Shown one piece after another: positions 44,880-55,783 of a stretch of DNA of 64,000 bases (within the stretch, counting starts at the first letter, position 1; each line of letters starts with the position of its first letter). The position numbers were made by a program, and so were the translations under genes. A model generated the notes under the pieces. The model was not told the DNA's origin, did not search any database, and worked only from the letters and a program-made list of their open reading frames with translations. Origin of the DNA: Hirundichthys speculiger (taxonomy: Eukaryota; Chordata; Actinopteri; Beloniformes; Exocoetidae); NCBI GenBank assembly GCA_018398805.1, contig JAGFBZ010000857.1, forward strand, positions 202,731-266,730, in the 5' to 3' direction.

Positions 44880-46857
44880 CAGGGGTGTCAGACTCATTTC
44901 CACTGAGGGCCACATCAGCATCATGGTTGCCCTCGAAGGGCCAGATTGACAGCATGAATCTAACAAAAATAGGGATGCACGATAACAGTTTTTTTTTTTT
45001 AAACCAATAGAGATAACCGATAACTTTCAGCTGCTAAAGGCCGATACCAATAAAATTCCAATCATTACATTAATACTAAGAACAAAATCAGAAATAGTTT
45101 TGACTCTTTAAATGAATGGATATTTATTTTTTCCATTGAAAAACTATTGTCAAGCCTCTAAAACATTTTCGTAAAGCTATCAAACAAACCTATTTGATAT
45201 CTCACATCAACTTAAATAGGTGCATTACTGACTGATATAGAAAATAAAGGCTCCTTGAACTGATGGAAATACATGCATCAGAATTACTAACTGAAAAAGA
45301 TTTACGTTTAAAGGATTTTGGCTTGTGGTTACATCTAAATTAAAACCTTTTATTGAAGTAAATGAGGTTCAGTAGTGTTTTTATCTTATGGAAGCTTGAG
45401 ATGAGGGAGAGGAGAGGAGAGAGAAGGGGAGGGGAGGAGAAACTTGCTGCTGGCTTGCTCACATTAGCGTTAGCTCACGTTAGCACGATTTCAAAACTCC
45501 ATAGAAGCGATGGTTATGTTGTAGGTGGCTAATCAGGTTTGACGTATTAAAGCTTGTGCTTCCCTCCTCATGAAATTCACTTGGAGGATTCGTCACAAAT
45601 AACCACCAAACTATCTTCTTTTAAAACTTTAACAAAGTTCCATACCATCGCCGCCATGTTGGTTGTGATCAGCACGCTGTGCTGCAGGCTGCATTCAAGG
45701 TGTAACGTAAAATCCGACGATCCCTCGTTTGCTAGTCGTTCTTTCAGCCTTTTCTATTTTTTGCTTTTCTTATGTGTAACGTGGGAGAATACTGCGAATA
45801 TCAATTCAAGTCAGCAACTACCAAAATTATGACCGAGTTAACTAGTTGTTTTCTGGCATGAGGGGGTATTCTTGATTTAACTGATTGAGAAATTGTTTTT
45901 CTGATTATGCTGACGTAACGTTCACTGCCAGTCATTCAAAGCTCAGAGTGAGCGAGGCACTGCCGTAATGACAAAAATATATATGTTATCAGGGTTATTT
46001 GTCATGATATCGGACTTATTGGAATGACGTCATAATTTCCTGTTATTGGCCCGATAGTTATAGGGCACCCCTAAACAAAAAGCAATGTAAATCAAAATAA
46101 ATTAAACTTCACCTTATTATACTGTTAAATAACTGTTTCTGTATTTATTATGTATTGAAGTACCCATCACCTCAGTTTCTGAAACGGGCCTTACTAAACT
46201 CTCTTGCTCGGAGTTAAGTTACCTCGCTTTGTGAAACAGAAAACTCAGTTTTCTATGAAACAGCTGGCACATCTGCAAAAGAAGCATCACAGCTGAAGGC
46301 ACATACAGCCACAACGAAGCTAGCTTTCACTGCTGCATCATTTTTAACACATTCTGCTGCAACTGCATGTCTTGCTTTTAATTCTGCTGCGCTTCTTTGT
46401 TTTTCTTGTAGGATAAATTTAGCATACTTAACGCCGTGTTTGCTGTCAAAATACCAAAGTAGATTAAACTCCACTAGAGACATACTGTTTTTTCACCTTT
46501 AGGTACAAACTTGTGTTTGTTTTCCCGTCGTTCATGAAACTGCCTTCCTTGAGCTTCAATTTTCCTTTTCTTGGACCTTTTGGGATTAATTTGTAGAGGT
46601 TTTTCTTAAGTCCATCAGTTCTGAATATCGTCTTGATGTCTTGCTCATGGTGAGATACCGTTATCATTGTGGATAATGATGAAATGCATTATGGGAGATG
46701 TAGTTTATTGTCAATATGCGCTTTAAAGCAGTATAAGCTTATTTTAAGTCTTAAGATATTGGTTTAAAATTTAAGACAACACACAAGCTCTGGAGAGCCT
46801 CATAATATGATTTGGTGGGCCACATTTGGCCCGCAAGTCTTGTGTTTGACATATGTA
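44880..46857 (-). mobile_element. hAT element copy 3 (zinc-finger family), interrupted
   Basis: Reverse-strand relative of the elements at 3546 and 6046. It starts CAGGGGTGTCAGACTCATTT and ends near 46857 (reverse complement TACATATGTCAAACAC). A second hAT element sits inside at 44970-46073. On the minus strand 46667-46253 encodes two overlapping transposase N-terminal pieces in different frames. These are IFRTDGLKKNLYKLIPKGPR with YLKVKKQ, then MSLVEFNLLWYFDSKHGVKY and KNDAAVKASFVVA. It retains more of the coding region than the other two copies, but the CxxC finger half is damaged. Confidence 0.85.
44970..46073. mobile_element. hAT element nested inside hAT copy 3
   Basis: 1104 bp, ends TAGGGATGCACGATAAC and (reverse complement) TAGGGGTGCCCTATAAC. 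Perfect 8-bp target duplication aacaaaaa (44962-44969, 46074-46081). The inside is AT-rich with no recognisable transposase. Purine-rich gaggggaggag runs lie near 45400-45440. Confidence 0.93.
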
Positions 46858-46859
46858 AC

Positions 46860-48740
46860 TTAGGTGATGGATATTTGGAGTTGGTAGTTGATAATGAAAT
46901 GAGTTTCAAGGTGTGATATCGAGCTACTTTGAGCTTTAATTTCACTGTCCATATGCCTTGAGAAAAGGAAATCCCTAGAATAGCTGACCCGCTTCATGCA
47001 GGGATGCAAAGTCATCTCAGAGTTGTTAGGCATCCGTCTGTCCGCGTTAGACACACCTTAGTACTGTGGCTACTCTTCCTTTGAACTGGGAACCCAGTCA
47101 AATTGACCCCAAAGGGAAAATGCAGCCTCAGTTGGATAAAGAAAAACCCATGAGTGGCAGCTAAAGGCCTAAAGACAGACCTGGAACTGGCAAGCACCTC
47201 TGTTCCTGAGTTAATCATGCATTAGTCATTGAGCAGACAGGGGCTCCACATTTCATGGCTAATTAATGTAGAATAGTTGTTCATTCGAAGGGCTTCTCGT
47301 CACTGTAACTAGTTAGCTGTGCAATGCAAGTAGTTATTTCAGAAAGTAAAGCTGAATCAACTTATTAATGCTGATATTTGACCTTATCTGCATGTGCAAT
47401 TTGTTGCCACAATGCAAACCAAGAAAGAAATTAGGAAATAAGTAAAATCTGTGAAATATTCTTATGCTCTTCAGCAGTCAGTGCAAACGCAGAGCTCACT
47501 CTACTAACTTGCCGTTTCACTCGATTCACGTAAAACATCCACTCTAGATTTACGCTGTGGTGGTTCATCACCTGTAGACGGTCCATGTCAGTTAAAATCC
47601 AGCTGGAGGGCTCTGCTTCATTCTCAGCTGGGAGAGAGCCTTTGTAAATCTCTTGTTGACCCACTCATTTGCCTCCTCGGTCGCCTCCTCGGCTCTGGCG
47701 GGTCTCAGCTCTGGGTCCCACGTGCAATCATTTCTCATGTGCTCATGGCCGCATTTCTTCCTCCTTGGTTGGATTTAACCGTGTCGATGAAGAGGAGGCC
47801 CAAAGGTTAAATATGAAGCCGTGTCCTTCTCAGCCCGTATGTGTAAATGCAAGATAAGGACTCACACCACAGGACATCCCAGCCATCTTTACACTGTTCT
47901 CAGACATTTTCACACTCTCATGCATGTATCGTCACCTCACATGACTCATTCCCATGGATTGGGGTGAAAAATTGGTTAATCTCTCACTCTACGTTGGGTG
48001 CAGCCAAACTCAGTGTTTTGAGTTGCAAAGACATGCAGAAGCGCATTCCTTACAGGAGTCCTGAGTATTATTATTTTTTTTGTTGGTACTGTGAGCGAAA
48101 GGGGGGTGGGGGGGTTTAACAACAAGGAGGGAGCAGAGGAGTAATAAAACCAAAGCTGTTTGTTTTCCTCTTGTTAATTCAAGATTCATGTTGGCAATTA
48201 TAAAAAGTCATTTAAATGCTAACAAGCTTGATGGATAAAACAAAACGTGGCCTAGAAGAAAAAGCCTCCAAATATTCCCCGTGATCAAACATGAGAGAGG
48301 CCACACAGGTCCCGCTAAACCGAAGGTGAACACACACAGAGCATTTTCAAATGACTCCAGACCGGTTCAGAAACGCGGCTTCGGCTCCGGGGAGGGAAAA
48401 GTGACTGTCATGTCAGCGTTTGTAGTGAAAGGCAAATTCAATATTATCATGCTGAGCAGCGCTGTGAGTGGAAAAGTAGGATTAAAGAAGCACAAAGGAC
48501 TTTTTTTTCATGTTAAAATATCACTTTCAATTTCATTTGAAGGAATATTTGCTTATGTTTGGGAAGCATAGTCGAGCTCACGCAGTGTCACAGCCCGTTT
48601 AGTAGGCTTTATGTCGCTGTTCAGTGAAAGACTTATGAAAATAATGACTGAAGAGAATCATAGAGGAATGAAACTGGGGCAGTGACTTAACCTCCACGTC
48701 TACAGAGGGACCTAAAGATGTAGAGTTTTTTGTCATTGCT
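46860..48740. other. Unassigned sequence
   Basis: No recognised gene or element. A G-rich run 'gggtgggggggt' lies at about 48104-48115. Confidence 0.4.
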
Positions 48741-48744
48741 TCAC

Positions 48745-48935
48745 CTCTACATAGTTCCTGCAAACTGTAAATTGCAAATCACAGCGAACTGGATGGTCGT
48801 GATACAAACTTCCACCGGCCTGTAGGACGCCGGATGTGAAGTTGTCACAAGCTCCTCGCAGATGCACTCGTCCCCTCCAGATGAGCTGGTTAACTTCGTT
48901 CAGCAGATCCCTCCACAGCATGGATCTATGGAGCC
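48745..48935 (-). CDS. Exon-like block of an unidentified gene
   Basis: On the minus strand, 'cacctccag' precedes an open stretch of 191 bases that ends GTAGAG before gtgaag, so both edges have splice-site dinucleotides. Translated in the open frame it gives 63 full codons with LHRSMLWRDLLNEVNQLIWR, GACDNFTSGVLQAGGSLYHD and HPVRCDLQFTVCRNYVE. It has three cysteines, balanced composition and no low complexity, so it looks more like real protein than a chance frame. I do not recognise the family. No partner exon was found nearby. It could be an exon of a host gene, a relic, or chance. Confidence 0.35.
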
Positions 48936-49057
48936 CTGGAGGTGACATGGAAATTCTTTTTTTTCATCTCACGCGTGCGAGTTAGGTGTCATGAATATTG
49001 TTGTTTTATTCTGCAGTCAGTGAGAACAGAACACTGATCAATTGTAGTGGATCTAGA

Positions 49058-49282
49058 CCAGGTGTATCAAACTGATCTGTTAAAGGGCCGTGTGGCTGCA
49101 GGTTTTTGTTCCAACCATGCAGAAACACAGCTGACTTGTTTCATTCAATTAACTTGAACTGGTTAAAACCTTTTAATGAAGACAGTTAGTTGATTGACTA
49201 AAATAAGTCAGCTGTGCTGCTGCATGGTTGGAACAGAAACCTGCAGCCACACGGCCCTTTCATGGATCAGTTTGACACCTGT
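49058..49282. mobile_element. Short palindromic hAT-like MITE
   Basis: The left arm 'caggtgtatcaaactgatct' pairs with the right arm 'ggatcagtttgacacctg', and the arms extend through 'gggccgtgtggctgcagg'. gatctaga occurs on both sides (49050-49057 and 49283-49290), fitting an 8-bp duplication. A long hairpin could form. Confidence 0.82.
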
Positions 49283-49291
49283 GATCTAGAC

Positions 49292-50088
49292 CAGTGGTTC
49301 TCAACTGGCCTGGCTTCAGGACCCACCATCACCCTTAATGACAAGCCCCGAGACCAAGTCAAGGAAAACTTCCAACTTCTCAAATTTATTGAATGAAAAG
49401 ATCGTGCAGTTTGAATCGGAGATAGTAGAATAGAATATCACAGAATGCCAACACAAAAAAATAAGTTTATTGGTGAACCAAAATGGCAAAAACCAAAATG
49501 ACTTCAAGTGGGAAATATTCCCTTTGATGCTCAATTAGCTGAATTTTAATTAAATCCAAAACATTTCACTTCAGTAACTTCAGCCTTTTTTTAAAAGACT
49601 CAACATGCACAAACATGAAATAAAAAAGTGCAACCACTAAGTAGGAGTTTCAAAAAGAACTCAAATATGTAGCATTTGCTGAGTACCCACTTCCTGAATA
49701 TATAACAATTTCCTATTAAAACTATCTAATCACTTATTTAAGCATTAATCATAAAGCTGACATAACAACCAGAACATTTCAGTAACAGCCATTTTTAAGA
49801 CTCAACAGTGCTTTTATGCACAAACATGAAATAAAACAGTGCAACCACTGAGCAATAGTTTCAAAAAGAATTTAAAATATATAGTTTTAGCTGAATAACC
49901 ACTCACTGACCTTTGTCTTCAAGATAAGAAAATCCATATCTCATATATTCTTCGTTGTATCTGTGTTTCACCTGCTCAACATTTGGAAACAAACTTTGCA
50001 GGTCTTCTTCTATGGTGTAAACTGGCGGGTGTCAACTGGCATTACAGGACATTATCGCCATCTACTGTTAAGGAGTATAAATGTCATG

Positions 50089-50135
<47 letters not shown>

Positions 50136-50225
50136 CATTTCCTTCCCCAGGCAAAGGCCCACGACCCACTGAAAACAGGTCTGCGACCCAGTTTTGGGTC
50201 GCAACCCACCACTTGAGAACCACTG
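49292..50225. mobile_element. hAT non-autonomous element, CAGTGGTTCTCAA class
   Basis: 934 bp, ends CAGTGGTTCTCAACTGG and (reverse complement) CAGTGGTTCTCAAGTGG. Flanks atctagac (49284-49291) and acctagag (50226-50233), 6/8. It contains a 44-base T run (50090-50133) and 'gttttgggtcgcaacccacc'. A shorter relative in reverse orientation lies at 54475-54794. Confidence 0.85.
50090..50133. repeat. Poly(T) tract
   Basis: 44 consecutive T. It creates spurious Phe-only and Lys-only frames. Confidence 0.97.
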
Positions 50226-50233
50226 ACCTAGAG

Positions 50234-50760
50234 GACACTAATTTCACGGTACTCATTCGGCCCCATTCAGTTCAAATGTTCTTTATTCACCCTCAAAGGG
50301 AAACTACACTGTTTTAATATGAAGTTGGTCAATCAGTTACTTCTACAGAGTCAATATTAAATGGGTAAAAGCTGTGATGAGGAATGATCTCCTATTCACA
50401 ACTTCTTTCTGATATTTATAAATGGATGTGCAGTGTCCACTTGTTACAGTCTTTTCATCTCTTGTAACCTTCTTTTCTCCACTTTATATTTAGTAAATTA
50501 TTTGACTACCTTACTGTATATATACACACTTATCTATAATATTTTCTATTTTTTTTTCATCCATTAATTTTGATATAACTCAACATTACTTGGATTATAT
50601 TTCTGCTTGTTTCTCTTATTTCTTGTTAAAGTCCACTTTTAGTGTTTTTTTTTTTTTTTTTTTTACTTCATTCTTGCTAGAGAAACTGTACATGTCCCAT
50701 ACAAATACTGGCTCTTTGAAAGTGCTGTGAAAGTCTAGCAATGTGACCAACCTATTTTTG

Positions 50761-50797
<37 letters not shown>

Positions 50798-51155
50798 GCT
50801 GGAGAAATATTATCTCAATAATACTTTAATCCTACTTAAAGTGGTTAAAAGGGAGGTACACGTGCATGTGAGTGTAAATGAGCGTCTGCATTAACCTGTT
50901 CAGGCGTCTCTGTGCAACTCATCCTGCAGAGCTGGAACATATTATGCCAGAATCCTGGGGGTTTAACGTTAATATCTGCAAGTGGCCACCGAACACTAAC
51001 TCATAGAGACCTGTTAAAACAAGGGTGAAAATACCAGAGGCCCCAGCAGGGAGCCTGTTTCCAGTATTTTAGAGAGTTTGGACTGTAGGATCATTATAGG
51101 CTTAGGTTGAGGTTAAGGATTCAGTTGAAATAATAATTACCTCAATATTTAAATT
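50234..51155. other. Unassigned AT-rich sequence
   Basis: Contains a T run at 50647-50664 and a (TA)n microsatellite at 50763-50796. No gene. Confidence 0.45.
50763..50796. repeat. (TA)n microsatellite
   Basis: Perfect TA run. Confidence 0.95.
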
Positions 51156-51166
51156 CATGTATATTT

Positions 51167-52435
51167 TAGGGCTGGGTTAAACGATTATTTTTGTAATCGA
51201 TTAATCTAGAAAATAGTTTTTCGATGCATCGATTAATCTAACGATTCCTTTTTAAATCCGATTCGTTTCGATTCGATTATCTCCCCCATAATTTGACCTA
51301 TATAGCAATAAATGGAAAATTATCTCCATGAATAAAACACAAATTTCTTCTTTCAAGTTCAAAAATGAATTGTATTGAACAATACAACAATAAAGTGCAC
51401 ACAGTTGTAGTGCAATGGAATCCTATAATAAAAAAAATAATAAAATAAAACTTTCCTTCAATAAATAAAACTGCAAAAAACACAATCTGAACCAAAATCT
51501 TATCAACATAAAATAAATAAAAAAATAACAGCAGCGGTGACAGCTGCAATTTACAAAACAACACAATGTGTGACAGCAGCAACTTAGCCTAAATATTTAA
51601 ATCTGTGAAATAAATAACAAATAAATTCAAGTATTAGGCCTATTACAATTAAGTGAACAGTAGTTTAACTTTTAGTAGTTAGGATGCTCTCAGTAAGTGC
51701 AGCATCCTCCTGGGGGGTGCAGGGGGTGTGTTTTTTTTTCGTCTGATAGTAGTCCTCCAAACTTTTCTGCTTATCCCTGAAAACATAAATCACAAACACA
51801 GTGCACAGGTTAATAAAAATAAATACTTCTAAATGATCTGCCCACACCAATAAAGTATAATAATAATAATAATAACACATTAACCTAAAAGTTGAAAGTT
51901 AAACTAACTTTAGCATGTATTTGAGGAGTGTGTGTCTGTGTCAGTTAAAAAAAAGTGTGTCGGCAAGAGGCAAGTGTGTGAGGGGCGTGTGTGTGTTTAA
52001 GTGGGCACATGTTCATTGTATGCGAGGCTGGAGCACAAATTACGTAGTGCGGTTTGGATGAATGACGGGGTTAATCACCGCAAACAAGGAAAGAAAAAAA
52101 AGTTGAAAACTTACGGCGTCTTCTCCTCCACACAAGCAGCTCCCGGGTGCCTCCTCTTAAGGTGCTGGTGCATCGTGGTAGTGCTTTTATGATATGCCAT
52201 CTCTATTTTGCACAGGTCACAGACCACCGAATCGTTACCTTTAGGTGTGAAGTACTCCCATACTTTTGACATCCTGTTACGAGATAGCTTCTTCTCCCCC
52301 GACTCGCTGCTACTCGATGCCGCGGCCGCCGCCATTTTTCGATTCTGAGTGACGACGCATCGACGTGCAGTTTTTGCATCAACGTATTTTTTGCGTCGAC
52401 GTAATCGATGACGTCGACGCGTCGTCCCAGCCCTA
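51167..52435 (-). mobile_element. hAT element keeping a single BED-finger exon
   Basis: 1269 bp, ends TAGGGCTGGGTTAAACGA and (reverse complement) TAGGGCTGGGACGACGCG. Perfect 8-bp duplication gtatattt (51159-51166, 52436-52443). Subterminal cgtcgacg-type motifs lie on the right and atcgattaatc motifs on the left. Only the first coding exon of the transposase survives (see 52111-52335). The catalytic and dimerisation parts are deleted. Confidence 0.94.
52111..52335 (-). CDS. BED zinc-finger exon of a hAT transposase
   Basis: The 74-codon open frame starts at ATG 52335 with [16 protein letters not shown]. It then holds a complete BED finger: [20 protein letters not shown] with CDLC (zinc Cys pair), then [10 protein letters not shown] (zinc His pair), with the signature W and F residues. 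BED fingers bind DNA in hAT transposases and in the domesticated ZBED proteins. The frame runs into ACGCCGTAAGT, so a consensus splice donor (GTAAGT at about 52111-52116) lies at its end. The annotated stop (TAA) is inside that donor. The next exon is not present in the element. If expressed, it would give a DNA-binding domain without a transposase. Confidence 0.82.
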   Translation of the reverse strand: MAAAAASSSSESGEKKLSRNRMSKVWEYFTPKGNDSVVCDLCKIEMAYHKSTTTMHQHLKRRHPGAACVEEKTP

Positions 52436-52521
52436 GTATATTTGTGTGTATGTATTTTTCATTAGTACAGAATATGGGCCATTTCAATTAAAATGAGTTG
52501 TTTTATATACAAAACTGATTT

Positions 52522-52545
52522 AACAACAACAACAACAACAACAAC
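52522..52545. repeat. (CAA)n microsatellite
   Basis: Eight units. Confidence 0.9.
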
Positions 52546-52890
52546 ATCATCTCCACATGCTCAAATGCTAACGTGACGTCATAGCAGCATCCATAAAATC
52601 AGTCTGGCAAACATCAATCTGCCATCTGGCAAGATTTAAGTAAGTACTAAAGTTGATGTGGTTACAGCGATGCCGAAACGGTATATTTTCTCCTTTAACA
52701 TGAAAAGAGACCACAGCAACATCGAAGTTCAAAGAGGATTGCCTTCAAATGGATCAACTTCACAGCAGGTTCTCTGAGCGCTGACCCAGCAGAGCTGAGA
52801 CTTTAAAGGCCTCATGCAAATGGAGGAAGGTTGACGCATGAAAAGCATCCACTCACCAAGTACACAATCAGGTGGTCTTGAATCCAGTAC
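52546..52890. other. Unassigned sequence
   Basis: No supported feature. Confidence 0.4.
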
Positions 52891-52892
52891 GC

Positions 52893-53110
52893 CAGTGGTT
52901 CCCAACCTTTTTTGCACCACGGACGGGTTTAATATCAGGCAATATTTTCACGGACCAGTCTTTAAAATGTGCAGATAAATACAACAAAATAAAATGATAT
53001 GACCGGCATAAAAACTGTGGTATTTTCTTTATATTATAATAATTGTAAATCCGCTGTGTATTTACGTGCAACTTTATTAGAAGCGTCCTCGTAACATCGT
53101 ACCAACAACA
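52893..53110. mobile_element. hAT element 5' fragment (CAGTGGTTCCCAACC)
   Basis: It starts CAGTGGTTCCCAACCTTTTT, then 'gcaccacggacgggtttaat' and 'aatattttcacggaccagtc', a common fish hAT left end. The right end was not found. The RTE fragment begins soon after. Confidence 0.65.
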
Positions 53111-53159
53111 GAACGTCGGTAACATCCTTCAGAAAGACACTTTCTGAAGACGTTTGTTT

Positions 53160-54465
53160 TTTACTTGGGTTAACAATGACGGTTCTACTGACCTACAGGA
53201 CGCCGATGGAAACTGGAAAACTGTTGGTCGAAGAAGGAGAGGAGGGAGTCGTGCCCATAGACAGAGAAAAAAGAGGAAAAGGGAGAGACTTGGGGTGAAA
53301 GTAGGGACTCTGGATATTGGGACTAAAGAGTTGGTTGAAATGATGCAGAAGAGGAAGGTGGATATTCTCTGTTTAGGAGACCTGGTGGAAAGATAGCAAA
53401 GCTAGAAGCTGAGGAGCAGGGTTCAAGATAATATATCATGATGTGGATGTGAAGAGAAATGGAGTAGGAGTTATCTTGAAGGAGAAGCTTGTTAGGAAAG
53501 TTCTGGAGGTGAAAAGAGTGTCAGATAGAGTGATGAGTTTGAAGATAGAGACTGAAGATGTGATGTTAAATGTTGTGAGTGGTTATGCTCCAGAGGTAGG
53601 ATGTGAGTTAGAAGAGAAGGAGACATTCTGGATCAATGTATATGAGTGACAGATAAGTGATGGAGAGAATCCCCAGAGATGAAAGAGTGGTGATTGGTGC
53701 TGACCTCAATGGCCATGTTGGAGAAGGCTACAGAAGTGACGAGGACGTGATGGGAAGGTTTGGTATCCAGGATAGGAATGCAGAAGGTCAGATGGCGGTA
53801 GACTTTGCTAAAAGGATGGAAATGACTGTAGTGAATATTTTCTTCCAGAAGAGGAAGGAACATTGGGTGACTTACAGGAGTGGAGGTATGAACACAGGTG
53901 GACTACATCTGTAGATGATAGAACCTGGAGATCAGTGACTGCAAAGTAGTGGTAGGTGAGAGTGTAGCCAGACAGCAGAGAATGGTGGTGTGGAGGATGA
54001 CTCTGGTGGTGAGGAAGATGACAAAGGCAGAGCAGAAGATGAAGTGGTGGAAGCTGAGAAAGGAAGAGTGTGGTGATGCTTTCAGAGAGGAGTTGAGACA
54101 GGCTCTGGGTGGTCAGGAGGTGCTTCTAGATGACTGGATGACTTCAGATAATGTGAACAAGGAAATGGAAAAGAAAGTACTTGGTGTCTCATCTAGGTAG
54201 GAAAATAGACAAGGAGACTTGGTGGAGGAATGAGGAAAGTGCAGGAGTATCTACAAAGAAAGGTTAGCGAAGAAGAAGTGGGACACTGAGAGGACTGAAG
54301 AGAGTAGACAGGAGTATGGGGAGATGCAGCGTAAGGAGAAGGTACAGGTGGAAAAGACCAAACAAAGAGTGTATGATGATTTTTATACTTGTTGGACAGT
54401 AAGGAGGGAGACTGACTTATACAGGTTGACGAGGCAGAAAGATAGAGATGGGAACCAGGTACGAC
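53160..54465 (+). pseudogene. RTE-type LINE: endonuclease and pre-RT region, degenerate
   Basis: The target-nicking endonuclease of the LINE can be followed through several frames: RLGVKVGTLDIGTKELVEMM, RKVDILCL, then MDVKRNGVGVILKEKLVRKV and MLNVVSGYAPEVGCELEEKE, then RVVIGADLNGHVGEGYRSDE and EGQMAVDFAKRMEMTVVN. VGESVARQQRMVVWRMTLVV follows, then KWWKLRKEECGDAFREELRQ and finally YRLTRQKDRDGNQVR. GADLNGH is the catalytic strand of the APE-like domain. The Cys-Leu-Gln-Glu motif region is damaged (CLGDLVER), and stops or frameshifts separate the blocks. The reverse transcriptase follows only as a short stub after a MITE insertion. Confidence 0.85.
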
Positions 54466-54474
54466 GGTCCAGGA

Positions 54475-54794
54475 CAATGATTCTATACTGGTGGGTTCAG
54501 ACCCAAAAGTGGGCCATGGACCTGTTTTCACTAGATCTCGGGCCTTTACCTGTCCAAAAAAATAAAATAATTTTCCAGGGTAAAAGGGAATATTTCCCTC
54601 TTTAGCATCGCCATCTGGTGCTCATTTTTGGTTTATCGTTAACTCTGTTTTTCGTGTTGCCATGAAATATTCTGTATTGTGTCAAGTTCAAATGGCACCA
54701 TCTTTTCAGAAGTTGAAATTTTCCTCGTTTTGGTTGCAGCTTGTTATTAAGGGGTGATGGTGGGTCCCAAACCCAGACTAGTCGAGGACCACTG
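54475..54794 (-). mobile_element. hAT MITE inserted in the RTE element
   Basis: The reverse complement starts CAGTGGTCCTCGACTAGTCT and matches the ends and 'gacccaccatcacccttaat' region of the element at 49292. The left edge reads CAATGATTCTATACTGG. No clear 8-bp duplication is seen, so there has been decay. RTE coding sequence resumes afterwards. Confidence 0.75.
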
Positions 54795-54795
54795 G

Positions 54796-54850
54796 GCTAC
54801 GGTGACAAAGGATGGAGATGGAAATGTATTGACAGGAGCCAGAAGTGTGA
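54796..54850 (+). pseudogene. RTE LINE continuation after the MITE
   Basis: 'ggtgacaaaggatggagatgg' and 'aaatgtattgacaggagcc' read VTKDGDGNVLTGA, the expected next segment of RTE ORF2. This shows the MITE split one element. Confidence 0.65.
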
Positions 54851-54960
54851 GGTTTTTTTTCTTTTATTTAACAACTGTTAATGCAACTGCATACATATTG
54901 ATGGTTAATGCCTGAATCTGGCAAAACCTGGATATAAACAATTTAATCTTGCAGCAAGTG

Positions 54961-55221
54961 TCAGTTTTCTTCTGCAAAAGTGTGAGTGATAGTGAGTGCT
55001 TCCTTCATCAGTCCTCTTTGACAGTCCAACCAGCGGACGCTTGCATCCGTGGATGTTAAATAATAACCACGGTAACTTGTCATGACTGACGGAGGTGCAA
55101 GTTTCAGCTTCCCAGTGTCATATGGAGATGAGACGTGTTCAAAAGAGATCACTATGATCACTTTTGTCCCTAAGTGTACAAGCTGAAAACATCTAGAATC
55201 ATCGCTGATCATGCACTGCAA
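54961..55221 (-). other. Unexplained 86-codon open frame
   Basis: It starts MQCMISDDSRCFQLVHLGTK and includes FEHVSSPYDTGKLKLAPPSV and TDASVRWLDCQRGLMKEALT. Composition is protein-like with no low-complexity run. No family was recognised and no splice context was established. It lies between two LINE fragments and may be transposon-derived. Confidence 0.25.
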
Positions 55222-55254
55222 GATAAGATCACATTTAAGAGGTTCCTCCAGGCT

Positions 55255-55672
55255 CTTTGTGTTGTAGAGCTATCTTGGTTGACACACCTCTGCAACCCTG
55301 AATGGACATCGGGGGCATTGCTTCTGGATTGGCAGACTGGGTGGTGGTCCCCCTATTCCAGAAGGGGGAACTGCAGGGTGTGTTCCCCTTACAAGGGAAT
55401 CACACTCCTCTGCCTCCCTGGTCAGGCCCATGCAGGGATGCTGAGGAGGAGAGTTTGGTCGATAGTCGAACCTTTGATTCAGGGGGAGCAATGCGGGTTC
55501 ATTCTTGGCTGCAGAACACTGGACCAGCTCGGTACCTTTGCTAGAATCCTGGAGGGAGCATGGAAATTTGGCCAACCAGTCCACACGTGCTTTGTGGACT
55601 TGGAGAAGGCATCGACCATGTCCCTCAAGTTGTCCAATGGGGGGTGCTCCAGAAATATGGGGTACTGAGCCC
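55255..55672 (+). pseudogene. Non-LTR retrotransposon RT fragment (Rex3/RTE-like)
   Basis: Frames read DWQTGWWSPYSRRGNCRVC, then KGITLLCLPGQAHAGMLRRR and VWSIVEPLIQGEQCGFILGC, then RTLDQLGTFARILEGAWKFG and QPVHTCFVDLEKAS. These are the RT finger and first palm motifs (NYRGIxLLxxxGK, QxGFRxGRxTxDQ, CFVDLEKAFD). The catalytic Asp after EKA is lost at a deletion. A 164-codon frame (55174-55668) spans most of it, but truncation at both ends makes it inactive. Confidence 0.8.
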
Positions 55673-55679
55673 ATTGATC

Positions 55680-55748
55680 AAAAATTAATTTAAATTGGCA
55701 TTTAGAACCTTTAACCGACGCAATCTTGCCCATTTCGGTTATTTTATG

Positions 55749-55783
<35 letters not shown>

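Noticed and set aside
50068..50317. Frames with Phe-only or Lys-only tracts
   Set aside because: Created by the 44-base T run inside a hAT element.
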